NCBI RefSeq assembly: GCF_000527175.1
Contig: NZ_AZUR01000001.1
Coordinates: forward strand, 2,890,501 to 2,954,500
From: Pseudogulbenkiania sp. MAI-1
GTDB taxonomy: Bacteria > Pseudomonadota > Gammaproteobacteria > Burkholderiales > Chromobacteriaceae
DNA length: 64,000 nucleotides
Direction of reading: 5' to 3'
The notes below the pieces were generated by a model. It saw only the letters and a list, made by a program, of their open reading frames with translations, was not told the DNA's origin and made no database searches. How positions within the stretch are numbered: the first letter of the stretch is position 1; each line of letters begins with the position of its first letter. The position numbers were made by a program, and so were the translations under genes. This document shows, piece after piece, positions 43,701 to 56,672 of this stretch.

Positions 43701-44609
43701 ATGGATATCGACGCCATGAAACACATCCAGATCGTCGAAGTCGGCCCGCGCGACGGGCTGCAGAACGAGAAGCAGCAGGTTCCGCTCGCCACCAAGCTGG
43801 AACTGATCAAGAGGCTGCGTGACGCCGGGCTCACCACCATCGAGGCCGGCGCCTTCGTGTCGCCCAAGTGGGTGCCACAGATGGCCGACTCGGCCGAGGT
43901 GCTCAAGGCGCTCGATCTGGCGGGTCCCATCAACTATCCGGTGCTGGTCCCCAACGACCAGGGGCTGGACGCTGCGCTGGCCTGCGGCGTCAGGGAAATC
44001 GCCGTATTCGGCGCCGCCAGCGAGAGCTTCAGCCGCAAGAACATCAACGCCAGCATCGCCGAGAGCCTGAAACGCTTCGAGAGCGTGATGGCGCGCGCCG
44101 CTGCGGCCAACGTCCGGGTGCGCGGCTACGTCTCCTGCGTGGTCGGCTGCCCCTACGAGGGCGAGATCGCCCCGCAGCAGGTGGCCACGGTGGCCAAGGC
44201 CTTGTACGACATGGGCTGCTACGAGATTTCGCTGGGCGACACCATCGGCGTGGGCACCCCCAACAAGGTGCTGGCGATGCTGGAGGCCGTGAGCAAGCTT
44301 GTGCCAATAGAACGCCTAGCCGGGCATTTTCACGACACCTACGGCATGGCCATCGCCAATATTCATGCCGCGATTGGCGCCGGCATCGGCACATTCGACT
44401 CTTCGGTTGCAGGTTTGGGCGGCTGCCCGTATGCTCGGGGAGCCTCGGGCAACGTGGCGACCGAAGACGTGGTCTACCTGCTGCACGGCCTGGGCTACGA
44501 AACCGGCATCGACCTGCCACGCCTGGTGGCGACGGCCCGTTTCATTTCCGGCGAACTGGGCCGCGAGGTCGGCTCGCGGGTGGGACGCGCCCTTGCTCCT
44601 ACCGAATAA
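43701..44609 (+). CDS. liuE: Hydroxymethylglutaryl-CoA lyase
   Basis: A 302-residue HMGL-like TIM-barrel enzyme that splits HMG-CoA to acetoacetate and acetyl-CoA, the last step of leucine breakdown. Signatures are VEVGPRDGLQNEKQQVP (metal- and substrate-binding Arg-Asp), AGAFVSPKWVPQMAD, GYVSCVVGCPYEGEI, SLGDTIGVGTP, HFHDTYGMAIAN and the Cys loop GLGGCPYARGASGNVATEDVVYLL. The start may be 43701 or the ATG at 43716; neither has a clear ribosome site. Confidence 0.95.
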   Translation: MDIDAMKHIQIVEVGPRDGLQNEKQQVPLATKLELIKRLRDAGLTTIEAGAFVSPKWVPQMADSAEVLKALDLAGPINYPVLVPNDQGLDAALACGVREIAVFGAASESFSRKNINASIAESLKRFESVMARAAAANVRVRGYVSCVVGCPYEGEIAPQQVATVAKALYDMGCYEISLGDTIGVGTPNKVLAMLEAVSKLVPIERLAGHFHDTYGMAIANIHAAIGAGIGTFDSSVAGLGGCPYARGASGNVATEDVVYLLHGLGYETGIDLPRLVATARFISGELGREVGSRVGRALAPTE

Positions 44610-44661
44610 AAACCACCCACGGCCGCCGGCACCGCCGGCGCGTCGGGCTAGAGGAGAAACC

Positions 44662-46623
<1,962 letters not shown>

Positions 46624-46651
46624 CCCGCCGCTGCCTCAAGGCTACCGCACA

Positions 46652-46680
46652 GACCCGCCCTCCGGCGGGTCGTTTTGTTT
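46652..46680 (+). terminator. Terminator of the liu operon
   Basis: Stem GACCCGCC / GGCGGGTC with loop CTCC is followed by GTTTTGTTT, 28 bases after the aacS stop. Confidence 0.85.
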
Positions 46681-46761
46681 CTGCCCATGGCCGCCCCCGG
46701 CACAACAGGGGGCTTGACCGCTCTGGTACAATGATTTTTTTGTCCTCGACGCGACAGGTTT

Positions 46762-48144
46762 ATGACCACCATGCTGAGCCTCTACAACACCCTGACCCGA
46801 CAGAAAGAAGTCTTCACACCGATCACCCCCGGCAAGGCCAGCATGTACGTATGCGGCATGACGGTGTACGACTACTGTCATCTCGGTCACGCCCGCATGG
46901 TGGTGGTGTTCGACATGGTGGCACGCTGGTTGCGCGCCTCCGGCTATGACCTGACCTACGTGCGCAACATCACCGACATCGACGACAAGATCATCAAGCG
47001 CGCGGCCGAGAACGGCGAATCGATCCAGGCCCTGACCGCCCGCTTCATCGATGCCATGAACGAAGACTTCGGCGCGCTCGGCATCATCCGTCCCGACCAC
47101 GAACCGCGCGCCACCGAACACGTGCCGGGCATGATCGCGCTGATCCAGAAGCTGATCGCCAACGGCCGCGCCTACCCCGCGCCGAACGGCGACGTGTACT
47201 ACGCCGTGCGCGAGTTCCCCGGCTACGGCAAGCTCTCCGGCAAGAGCCTGGAAGACCTGCGCGCCGGCGAGCGCGTCGACGTCGACCCGAACAAGCGCGA
47301 TCCGTTCGATTTCGTACTGTGGAAGGCCGCCAAGCCGGGCGAACCGTCCTGGCCGAGTCCCTGGGGCGCGGGCCGTCCGGGCTGGCACATCGAATGCTCG
47401 GTGATGAGCGAACACCATCTGGGCGAGCACTTCGACATCCACGGCGGCGGCGCCGACCTGCAGTTCCCGCACCACGAGAACGAGATCGCCCAGTCGGAAG
47501 GTGCGCACAACCACGACTTCGTCAATTACTGGATGCACAACGGCTTCATCCGTGTCGACAACGAGAAGATGTCGAAGAGCCTGGGCAACTTCTTCACCAT
47601 CCGCGAAGTACTCGAAAAGTACGACGCCGAGGTGGTGCGCTTCTTCATCCTGCGCGCCCACTACCGCAGCCCGCTCAACTACTCCGACGTGCACCTGGAC
47701 GACGCCAAGCAGTCGCTGACCCGTCTCTACACCGCGCTGAAGAACGTCGCCCCGGCCGACGTCGCCATCGACTGGGAACAGAACGACTACGCCCACCGCT
47801 TCAGAGAAGCGATGGACGACGACTTCAACACCGTCGAGGCCATGGCCGTGCTGTTCGACCTGGCGGGCGAAGTGAACCGCAGCGAGTCGGCCGTGCTGGC
47901 GGGCCTGCTGAAGGCGCTCAGTGGCGTGCTGGGCCTGCTGCAGCGCGACCCGCTCGAGTTCCTGCAGGGCGGCGCAGCCGGGGCAGAGCTGTCCGCCGAC
48001 GACATCGAAGCGCTGATCCAGGCCCGTCGCGAAGCCCGTGCCGCCAAGAACTGGGCCGAGAGCGACCGTATCCGCGACGAGCTGGCCGCCAAGGGGGTGG
48101 TCCTCGAGGACGGGGCGCAGGGCACCACCTGGCGCCGCGCCTGA
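46762..48144 (+). CDS. cysS: Cysteinyl-tRNA synthetase
   Basis: A 460-residue class I synthetase. The HIGH-type motif is CHLGHARMVVVFD, preceded by the zinc and cysteine-binding MYVCGMTVYDY. Further blocks are YVRNITDIDDKIIKRA, GRPGWHIECSVMSEHHLGEHFDIHGGGADLQFPHHENEIAQSE and the KMSKS loop EKMSKSLGNFF. In-frame ATG codons at 46762 and 46771 are both possible. The stop codon is directly followed by a MITE-like repeat. Confidence 0.96.
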   Translation: MTTMLSLYNTLTRQKEVFTPITPGKASMYVCGMTVYDYCHLGHARMVVVFDMVARWLRASGYDLTYVRNITDIDDKIIKRAAENGESIQALTARFIDAMNEDFGALGIIRPDHEPRATEHVPGMIALIQKLIANGRAYPAPNGDVYYAVREFPGYGKLSGKSLEDLRAGERVDVDPNKRDPFDFVLWKAAKPGEPSWPSPWGAGRPGWHIECSVMSEHHLGEHFDIHGGGADLQFPHHENEIAQSEGAHNHDFVNYWMHNGFIRVDNEKMSKSLGNFFTIREVLEKYDAEVVRFFILRAHYRSPLNYSDVHLDDAKQSLTRLYTALKNVAPADVAIDWEQNDYAHRFREAMDDDFNTVEAMAVLFDLAGEVNRSESAVLAGLLKALSGVLGLLQRDPLEFLQGGAAGAELSADDIEALIQARREARAAKNWAESDRIRDELAAKGVVLEDGAQGTTWRRA

Positions 48145-48302
48145 GAGCTTGTAAATAAATCTGTTGCCCCCCATCCTGGCCCTGTGATGCTCGCCGTACC
48201 ATTTGTACGGCTGAGTCATCCGATCTTCCTTGGGTCGAACCAGCCTGGGGGTGCAGCGATGACCGCAGGGAATCCCGGAGGGACGATTTCTTTCACAAGC
48301 TC
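48145..48302 (-). repeat. MITE-like element, copy 3 (158 bases, both ends intact)
   Basis: Terminal inverted repeats GAGCTTGTAAATAAATCTG (48145-48163) and, as complement of the right end, GAGCTTGTGAAAGAAATCG (48284-48302) match at 15 of 19 positions. The central hairpin is GCCGTAC-AAATG-GTACGGC on the minus strand. The first base follows the cysS stop codon TGA directly. It is in inverse orientation to the copies at 34053 and 35041. Confidence 0.82.
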
Positions 48303-48337
48303 TAGCCCGTCATTTGCTGAAACACCGCCCCTTGCGC

Positions 48338-48366
48338 TTGTCAAGTCTGGCCAAAGGGCGGATAAT
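48338..48366 (+). promoter_or_regulatory. Sigma-70 promoter of rpmE
   Basis: TTGTCA (48338-48343) and GATAAT (48361-48366) with exactly 17 bases between. This predicts a leader of about 55 bases before the rpmE ATG. Confidence 0.7.
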
Positions 48367-48426
48367 CGGGCGTTTCGACAAGCAGTACAGGCAAAACCCC
48401 TGTACCCGATTTGAAAGGAAACCACG

Positions 48427-48642
48427 ATGAAAACCGATATTCACCCGAATTACCACGAAGTGAACGTGACCTGCTCCTGCGGCAACCAGTTCGTGACCAA
48501 GTCCACCATGGCCAAAGACAACTTCGCGATCGAAGTCTGCTCCCAGTGCCACCCGTTCTACACCGGCAAGCAGAAGATCGTCGACACCGCCGGCCGCGTG
48601 GACAAGTTCAACCAGAAGTTCGGCAGCTTCTTCAAGCGCTAA
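48427..48642 (+). CDS. rpmE: 50S ribosomal protein L31 (zinc-binding type)
   Basis: A 71-residue ribosomal protein. It has the four-cysteine zinc form: C16 and C18 in VTCSCGNQF, C38 and C41 in EVCSQCHPFYTGKQK. The family ends with the basic tail KFNQKFGSFFKR. AAAGGAAACC precedes the ATG. It is a single-gene unit with its own promoter and terminator. Confidence 0.97.
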   Translation: MKTDIHPNYHEVNVTCSCGNQFVTKSTMAKDNFAIEVCSQCHPFYTGKQKIVDTAGRVDKFNQKFGSFFKR

Positions 48643-48678
48643 GCGCTTCGGGATTGCCCCTTCGGGTAGCAAACAAAA

Positions 48679-48702
48679 AGGCAGCGTCGAGCTGCCTTTT
48701 TT
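48679..48702 (+). terminator. Terminator of rpmE
   Basis: Stem AGGCAGC / GCTGCCT with loop GTCGA, A-rich upstream and six T downstream. Confidence 0.85.
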
Positions 48703-48736
48703 GCATTCTGATGTCCTGACGTAGCCGCCTAATGAA

Positions 48737-50431
48737 ATGGGCGCTAAGCTATCGCCTTTCACCGCATCTCCCCTCTCCCGCATGCTGACGTACACCCCGG
48801 ACTCCGACTCCCGCCTCGCCCAACCCACCGAGAAGCCCTGGCTGCTACTGCTGCTGACCTTCGTCTGGCTCTGGCCCGGCATCCTCGGTCATGACCCGTG
48901 GAAGCCGGACGAACCCTACGTGCTGGCCGTGGTCGAGGACATGCTGCGTCACGGCCGCTGGCTGCTGCCGTCGATCCAGGGCATGCCCTACCTCGACTCC
49001 CCGCCGCTGTATTACTGGGTCGCCGCTGGCTTCGCCCGCCTGCTGTCGCCCTGGGCCCTGCCCTTGCACGACGCCGCCCGGCTCGCCACGCCGTTCTTCA
49101 TGGCCATCGCCCTGACCCTGGCCGGCATGGCCGGACGCGAACTGATCGGCCGGCGTCACGGCCGCAGCGTGGTGCTGATCCTGATCGGCTGCCTCGGCCT
49201 GATCGCCACCGGCCACCAGTTGAACACTGTCGTCGCCGGCTTTGCCGGCTTTGCCGCCGCCTTCTATGCGCTGGTGCTGACACTGCGCTCGCCGGGGCTG
49301 GCCGGCGCCGTGCTGGGTGCGGCCACGGTGACCGTGTTCCTGTCGACCAGTCTGCTCGAAGTGGCCCTGATCTGGCTGGTCGCCGTGCTGCTGCCGGCAT
49401 TCAGCGCCTGGCGCAACCCGCGCTACCTGATCACCCTCGTCATGGCCCTGGTGGTGGCGCTGCCGCTGATGCTGATCTGGCCGATGGCGCTGGCCAAGGC
49501 CCAGCCGGCGGTATTCGCCGCCTGGTGGCAGGGCCATGCGCTGGGACCGCTGAACGGCTTCGGCCGCATGGGCGTGTTCCACGATTTCGGCTACTACCCG
49601 CTGGTTTCGCTCTGGTACACCTGGCCGGCCTGGCCGCTGGCGGCATGGACGCTGTACCGCCACCGCCATCTCGACAAGCCGGTGCTGCAGTTGCCGCTGA
49701 TGTTCTTCGGCGTGGTGATGATCCTGCTGACCCTGTCCACTCGCCAGAGCTCGGAATATGCCCTGCCGATGCTGCTGCCGATGGCCATGCTGGCGGCGGT
49801 CGAGCTCGATACCCTCAAGCGCGGCGCCGCGGCCTTCCTGAACTGGTTCGGCCTGATGACCTTCGGCTTTTTCGGCTTGCTGATCTGGGCCGGCTGGGCG
49901 GCGATGAACTTCGGCTGGCCAGAAAAGCTGGCCCAGCGTGCCAAGTATTTCAGTCCCTATTACGAGCCCTCGGTGTCGGCGCTGGCGGCGCTGTGCGCGC
50001 TGTTCGCCACGCTGGTCTGGGTATGGGCGGTGACGCGTCGCAACCTGCGCGGGCGGCAGGCCGTCACCAACTGGGCGGCCGGCATCACGCTGTTCTGGGG
50101 CCTGGCGATGAGCCTGTGGCTGCCGTGGCTGGACGCGGCCAAGAGCTACCGCCCGGTGGTGACGAGCATGATGCGCGCACTGCCGGCCGATGCACGCTGC
50201 GTGGCGACCGAGCGCTCCCATCTGCTGACCCGGCTTAGCTGGCAGTACTACGGAGGCCTGACGCTGACACCGTTCGCGCCTGGTGAACCTATTCCCTGCG
50301 AGTACCTCCTCGTCAACCGCACCCCGGCCGAAGGCCTGGCGGAGCCCGGCTGGCAAATGGTCTGGCAAGGCAAGCGGCCACGCGAGAAGAGCGAGATTTT
50401 CGGCCTGTTCCGCCGGCCTCCTCCCCAATAA
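48737..50431 (+). CDS. ArnT/PMT-like membrane glycosyltransferase (GT39/83 type)
   Basis: A 564-residue polytopic inner-membrane protein with about ten or more helices. The N-terminal loop PGILGHDPWKPDEPYVLAVVEDMLRHGRWLLPSIQGMPYLDSPPLYYWVAAGFARLL is the conserved first periplasmic loop of ArnT/PMT-type enzymes, with the DE pair expected to bind the lipid-phosphate sugar donor. It ends in a soluble C-terminal part (CEYLLVNRTPAEGLAEPGW). It probably glycosylates a lipid or protein using an undecaprenyl- or polyprenyl-linked sugar; the acceptor is unknown. The start could also be the ATG at 48782. Confidence 0.82.
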   Translation: MGAKLSPFTASPLSRMLTYTPDSDSRLAQPTEKPWLLLLLTFVWLWPGILGHDPWKPDEPYVLAVVEDMLRHGRWLLPSIQGMPYLDSPPLYYWVAAGFARLLSPWALPLHDAARLATPFFMAIALTLAGMAGRELIGRRHGRSVVLILIGCLGLIATGHQLNTVVAGFAGFAAAFYALVLTLRSPGLAGAVLGAATVTVFLSTSLLEVALIWLVAVLLPAFSAWRNPRYLITLVMALVVALPLMLIWPMALAKAQPAVFAAWWQGHALGPLNGFGRMGVFHDFGYYPLVSLWYTWPAWPLAAWTLYRHRHLDKPVLQLPLMFFGVVMILLTLSTRQSSEYALPMLLPMAMLAAVELDTLKRGAAAFLNWFGLMTFGFFGLLIWAGWAAMNFGWPEKLAQRAKYFSPYYEPSVSALAALCALFATLVWVWAVTRRNLRGRQAVTNWAAGITLFWGLAMSLWLPWLDAAKSYRPVVTSMMRALPADARCVATERSHLLTRLSWQYYGGLTLTPFAPGEPIPCEYLLVNRTPAEGLAEPGWQMVWQGKRPREKSEIFGLFRRPPPQ

Positions 50432-50448
50432 GAGATGATGTCCGGCAT

Positions 50449-50473
50449 GAAAACGGCGGCCCCGCAGGGCCGC
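50449..50473 (-). terminator. Probable terminator of glnS
   Basis: Stem GGCGGCCC / GGGCCGCC with a 4-base loop (50454-50473) is followed on the minus strand by GTTTTC. Confidence 0.6.
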
Positions 50474-50502
50474 CATCATGCCGATCAGAACCGGAGCCAG
50501 GC

Positions 50503-52188
<1,686 letters not shown>

Positions 52189-52458
52189 GTGATGAATGTC
52201 TAGCGGTTCGGTTGATTCAATGGCCCGATTGTACCCGATTTGCGGTCAATATTCCGAACGCACCCGGGTTGTCGTGTGGATACGAGCCCATCCACCCGCC
52301 GCCCTGCCTCACGCCGCGGACGCCCCCCGCTCCACCCCGCCGCCGCACCGAAAAACCCGCCTGAATCTGGGGTTATGCCCTTGAAAAACAATCAAATTTA
52401 CTGATCGGCGTGGGCAAAATCTGGCACAATGCGCGTCAACCGAATAATCGCACGTACC

Positions 52459-54753
52459 ATGACCACCCTTTCCGCCCCCGTAAAACCGATCACCTCCTAC
52501 CGCAAATTCTGGGCCCAGCGCTTCGGCACCGCGCCGTTCCTGCCGATGACCCGTGCCGAAATGAACGAGCTGGGCTGGGATTCCTGCGACATCATCATCG
52601 TCACCGGCGACTGCTACATCGACCACCCGAGCTTCGGCATGGCGCTGGTCGGGCGCCTGCTGGAGGCACAGGGCTTCCGCGTCGGCATCATCTCGCAGCC
52701 CGACTGGCACTCGGCCGACGCCTTCCGCGAGCTGGGCCGTCCCAACCTGTTCTTCGGCGTCACCGCCGGCAACATGGACTCGATGATCAACCGCTACACC
52801 GCCGACCGCAAACCGCGCTCGGACGACGCCTACACCCCGCACGCCGAGCCGAACAAGCGCCCGGACCGCGCGGTGACGGTGTACGCGCAGCGCTGCCGCG
52901 AGGCCTACCCCGGCGTCGGCGTGATGATCGGCAGCATCGAGGCCAGCCTGCGCCGCATCGCCCACTACGACTACTGGAGCGACAAGGTGCGCCAGTCGGT
53001 GCTGGTGACCTCCAAGGCCGACCTGCTGCTGTTCGGCAACGCCGAGCGCGCGCTGGTGGAAGTGGCGCACCGCGCCGCCGCCGGCGAGAAGTTGAGCGAG
53101 ATCCGCGACGTGCGCGGCACCGCCTTCCTGGCGCCGCACGGCTGGCTGCCGGGGGAAGACTGGCAGGTGATGGACTCCACCACGCTGGACCAGCCGGGCA
53201 AGGTCGAGCCGCACCAGAACCCGTACGAGATGGTGCCGGAGAAGGAAGAAGCCGCCTGTGCCAGCGGCAAGGACAAGGACCCCGCCGCCGCCCAGCCGAT
53301 CCAGTTCATGCCGGTACTGGAACGCGTGGCGGCGCGCAAGGCGCAGCGCGCCAAGACCGTGGTACGGATTCCCGCCTACGAGGCGGTGGCACACGACCCG
53401 GTGCTGTACGCCCACGCCAGCCGCATCCTGCATCTCGAATCCAACCCCGGCAACGCCCGCGCCCTGGTGCAATTGCACGGCGAGCGCGACGTGTGGCTCA
53501 ACCCGCCGCCGATCCCGCTCACCACCGAGGAGATGGACCACGTCTACGGCCTGCCCTACGCGCGCAATCCGCACCCGTCCTACGGCAAGGCGCACATTCC
53601 GGCGTGGGAGATGATCAAGTACTCGGTCAACATCATGCGCGGCTGCTTCGGCGGCTGTACCTTCTGCTCGATCACCGAGCACGAGGGCCGCATCATCCAG
53701 AGCCGTTCGGAAGAATCGATCCTGAAGGAGCTCGAGGAGATCCGCGACAAGACCGACGGCTTCACCGGCCACATCTCGGACCTGGGCGGCCCCACCGCCA
53801 ACATGTACCGGCTCGCCTGCAAGGACAAGAAGATCGAGACGTCCTGTCGCAAGCTGTCCTGCGTCTACCCGGACATCTGCGAGAACCTCAACACCGACCA
53901 CAGCCACCTGATCCAGCTCTACCGCAAGGCACGCGCGCTGCCGGGCATCAAGAAGATCAACATCCAGTCCGGGTTGCGCTACGACCTGGCGGTGCGCTCG
54001 CCGGAATACATCAAGGAATTGGTGACGCACCACGTCGGCGGCTACCTGAAGATCGCCCCGGAGCACACCGAGGAAGGCCCGCTGTCCAAGATGATGAAGC
54101 CGGGCATGGGTGCCTACGACAAGTTCAAGGAGCTGTTCGAACGCTTCAGCCGCCAGGCCGGCAAGGAACAGTACCTGATCCCCTACTTCATCGCCGCCCA
54201 CCCGGGTACCAGCGACGAGGACATGATGAACCTGGCGCTGTGGCTGAAGAAGAACAACTTCCGCCTCGATCAGGTGCAGACCTTCACCCCGACGCCGATG
54301 GCCATGGCCACCACCATGTGGCACACCCGGCGCAACCCGCTCAAGCGCCTGGCGCGCAGTTCGGAAAAGGTCGACGTGGTGCGCGACGGCTACCGCCGCA
54401 AGCTGCACAAGGCCTTCCTGCGCTATCACCACCCGGATAACTGGCATATCCTGTACGAGGCGCTGAACAATATGGGCCGCCAGGACCTGATCGGCTACGG
54501 CAAGCACCAGCTGATCCCGCCTGTGCCGCCCAAGGGCAGCGAGGACAAGGGCAAGCGCTTCAACGTGGCGCGCACCGCGCACCACCCGACGCAGCGCTTC
54601 CAGGATGCGCCGCCACGCGGCCGTGCCCCGGCAGGGCGCGGCAAACCGGCCGCGAGCACGGCGGCCAAACCGGGCGGAAAACCCACGGCCAAGCCGGCCT
54701 CGCGCCAGGCGGCAGCAAGCGGTGGTAACGCCAAGCCGCGCGGTCGACGCTGA
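52459..54753 (+). CDS. ygiQ: YgiQ family radical SAM protein (UPF0313)
   Basis: A 764-residue radical SAM protein of unknown reaction. The N-terminal YgiQ domain has FLPMTRAEMNELGWDSCDIIIVTGDCYIDHPSFGMALVGRLLEAQGFRVGIISQPDW. The [4Fe-4S]-binding CxxxCxxC is in MRGCFGGCTFCSITEHEGR (about residues 395-413), followed by LGGPTANMYRL and HVGGYLKIAPEHTEEGPLSKMMKPG. The last ~70 residues are a basic, low-complexity tail (Ala/Lys/Arg/Pro) typical of the family. The start at 52459 fits the alignment; an ATG 10 codons upstream is possible. Confidence 0.93.
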   Translation: MTTLSAPVKPITSYRKFWAQRFGTAPFLPMTRAEMNELGWDSCDIIIVTGDCYIDHPSFGMALVGRLLEAQGFRVGIISQPDWHSADAFRELGRPNLFFGVTAGNMDSMINRYTADRKPRSDDAYTPHAEPNKRPDRAVTVYAQRCREAYPGVGVMIGSIEASLRRIAHYDYWSDKVRQSVLVTSKADLLLFGNAERALVEVAHRAAAGEKLSEIRDVRGTAFLAPHGWLPGEDWQVMDSTTLDQPGKVEPHQNPYEMVPEKEEAACASGKDKDPAAAQPIQFMPVLERVAARKAQRAKTVVRIPAYEAVAHDPVLYAHASRILHLESNPGNARALVQLHGERDVWLNPPPIPLTTEEMDHVYGLPYARNPHPSYGKAHIPAWEMIKYSVNIMRGCFGGCTFCSITEHEGRIIQSRSEESILKELEEIRDKTDGFTGHISDLGGPTANMYRLACKDKKIETSCRKLSCVYPDICENLNTDHSHLIQLYRKARALPGIKKINIQSGLRYDLAVRSPEYIKELVTHHVGGYLKIAPEHTEEGPLSKMMKPGMGAYDKFKELFERFSRQAGKEQYLIPYFIAAHPGTSDEDMMNLALWLKKNNFRLDQVQTFTPTPMAMATTMWHTRRNPLKRLARSSEKVDVVRDGYRRKLHKAFLRYHHPDNWHILYEALNNMGRQDLIGYGKHQLIPPVPPKGSEDKGKRFNVARTAHHPTQRFQDAPPRGRAPAGRGKPAASTAAKPGGKPTAKPASRQAAASGGNAKPRGRR

Positions 54754-54766
54754 GACCAGATATGAC

Positions 54767-54800
54767 AAAAGCCCCGCATGATTCATATGCGGGGCTTTTT
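54767..54800. terminator. Bidirectional terminator between ygiQ and lysE-type gene
   Basis: A perfect 13-bp stem AAAAGCCCCGCAT / ATGCGGGGCTTTT with T tracts on both strands. Confidence 0.88.
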
Positions 54801-54851
54801 GCCGTTTACACTTTGGGCTTCGGTCCGGCTACATCCGGTTGCCCAAAACGA

Positions 54852-55490
54852 CTAGACGCTGCGACGGTGCTCGAGCGCCAGACGCAACGCCAGCGCCCCC
54901 AGCACGAAGCCCATCAGGTAGCGTTGCACCGCCAGCCACAGCGGGTTGCGCACGAACCATGACGCCATGCTGGCAGCACTGAGCGCGATCAGCAGATTGA
55001 CCGAAAAGCTCACCGCAATCTGCGTGAGCCCCAGCGTGACGCTTTGCCCAAACACCGAGCCATGCTCTGGCGACACGAATTGCGGGAAGATCGACAGATA
55101 GAACACCGCGACCTTGGGATTGAGCAGATTGGTGAGAAAGCCCATCAGGAAGAGCTTGGGCACAGGGTCCACCGCGAGCGGCTGCGGCGCGAACGGCGAG
55201 CGCGCCCCCGGCTTCACGGCTTGCCAGGCGAGCCAAAGCAGATACAGCGCTCCGGCCCACTTGAGCAGCTCGTAGACAAAGGGCACCGCCAGGAACAGCG
55301 CGGACAATCCCAGAGCAGCGGTCAGCATGTGGACCAGAAAGCCAGCCACCACTCCGAACAGGGAAATCACTCCGGCCTGGCGCCCCTGGCAGATCGAACG
55401 CGAAATCAGGTAGATCATGTTCGGCCCCGGCGTCAGCACCATCAGCAGGGAGGCACCGGCAAAGAGCAAGAGATCGGGAACGGGAACCAT
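54852..55490 (-). CDS. LysE family amino-acid exporter
   Basis: A 212-residue inner-membrane exporter with about six helices. The family signature is LMVLTPGPNMIYLISRSICQGRQAGVISLFGVVAGFLVHMLTAALGLSALF, and NLLNPKVAVFYLSIFPQFV is the typical central motif. Members export lysine, threonine, homoserine or related compounds; the substrate is not predictable here. The start MVPVPDLLLFAG at 55490 follows GAGGAG; an earlier ATG 31 codons upstream is not supported. Confidence 0.9.
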   Translation of the reverse strand: MVPVPDLLLFAGASLLMVLTPGPNMIYLISRSICQGRQAGVISLFGVVAGFLVHMLTAALGLSALFLAVPFVYELLKWAGALYLLWLAWQAVKPGARSPFAPQPLAVDPVPKLFLMGFLTNLLNPKVAVFYLSIFPQFVSPEHGSVFGQSVTLGLTQIAVSFSVNLLIALSAASMASWFVRNPLWLAVQRYLMGFVLGALALRLALEHRRSV

Positions 55491-55719
55491 CGGTAACTCC
55501 TCGGATCGACGCCCAAACGGCAGGCGTCCTGAAAGGTGGCGATACGGGGCTGTTGCACCCATGCCCTCCAGCATGCCACACAAGGCCCCATGACAAAAAG
55601 CTGACGTACGGCAACTTCGTCATCACGGCACAGGGCAAGCAGCGCACCTGAACCCTCGCCCGAAGCCGCCCCGATGGTTTCGGGCTACAATGGCTGCTCT
55701 ACCACTCAAGGACACCAGC

Positions 55720-56340
55720 ATGCTGAAAATCTGGGGACGGCTCAATTCGCTCAACGTCAAGAAGGTGGTGTGGTGCGCGGCGGAACTGGGGCTGCCGTTC
55801 GAGCGCATCGACGCCGGCGGCCCGTTCGGCGGGCTCGACACACCGGAATTCCTGGCGCGCAACCCGAACGGCACCATTCCGCTGATCGACGACGACGGCT
55901 TCACCCTGTGGGAGTCGAACGCCATCGTGCGCTATCTGGCCGCCAAATACGGCCACGGCAGCCTTTATCCGGACGATCTGCAGCAGCGCGCCGATGCCGA
56001 TCGCTGGATGGACTGGCAGGCCACGGTGTTCAACCCAGCCCTGGTGCCGGCGATCTACAACCTGCTGCGCGTGGCACCCGAGCAGCGCAATCAGGAAGCG
56101 ATCGAATCTGCCCGCGCAAAGACCGACCGCCTGGCCGGGCTGCTCGACCAGCATCTGGCCGGCCGGACTTGGCTGACGGGTGAGCGCTTCACCATGGCCG
56201 ACATCGCGCTCGGCTGCAGCGTGCATCTCTGGCTCAACCTGCCGCTGGAACGCACGCCCCGCCCGGAGCTGGAGCGCTGGTACACCGCCTTGCGCGCCCG
56301 CCCGGCCAGTGCGGAAGCGCTGCAACTGCCGCTCTCCTGA
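55720..56340 (+). CDS. Glutathione S-transferase family protein
   Basis: A 206-residue GST. The thioredoxin-like N-terminal domain starts LKIWGRLNSLNVKKVVWCAAELGLPFERIDAGG and has the glutathione-binding NPNGTIPLIDDDGFTLWESNAIVRYLAAKYG. The helical C-terminal domain includes LAGRTWLTGERFTMADIALGCSVHLW, with the conserved Asp. The N-terminal Ser14 or Asn15 is the likely glutathione-activating residue. The start at 55720 follows AAGGA; an ATG 10 codons earlier lacks a site. Confidence 0.9.
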   Translation: MLKIWGRLNSLNVKKVVWCAAELGLPFERIDAGGPFGGLDTPEFLARNPNGTIPLIDDDGFTLWESNAIVRYLAAKYGHGSLYPDDLQQRADADRWMDWQATVFNPALVPAIYNLLRVAPEQRNQEAIESARAKTDRLAGLLDQHLAGRTWLTGERFTMADIALGCSVHLWLNLPLERTPRPELERWYTALRARPASAEALQLPLS

Positions 56341-56672
56341 GCGTTGCCGCGAGCCCGCCCCGCCAGGCGGCCGGGGTGGGGTGCCGTTCAGCGGAATCCC
56401 GATAGCGCTACGCCCCCTCGTCTCCCCGCTTTTCACCAAACAAATCTATGGTCCGCCTGAATTTTGCAACCCCATGACCGGCAGCTGGCCCTCGGCGATA
56501 CCCACACGCCGCCATGGCCGGCGAGCCCCCCGCTTGGGTTTTGCCGGGGTTTCTGTGACAATCAGCCCCTCTCGCGGCAGGGTGCCCGGCAACGGTTGCC
56601 TTCGCCTGCCAAAACAAGACATTAGCGGCGCGGTAGCCCCACCACGCCACGAGCCGCCCGCAGGAACCGACC
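56341..56672. other. 332-base gap, no gene recognised
   Basis: Short open frames on both strands lack ribosome sites and resemble no family I know. GC-rich inverted stretches right after the GST stop (CGCCCCGCCAGGCGGCC) might form a weak hairpin but have no T tract. CTTGGG and GACAAT, 18 bases apart near 56535-56564, are at most a weak promoter for the flavoprotein. Confidence 0.5.

Noticed and set aside
52309..54786. 825-codon minus-strand open frame opposite ygiQ
   Set aside because: Shadow of ygiQ, with a composition of Val/Ala/His/Arg typical of antisense frames in high-GC DNA. The plus strand encodes clear radical SAM motifs.
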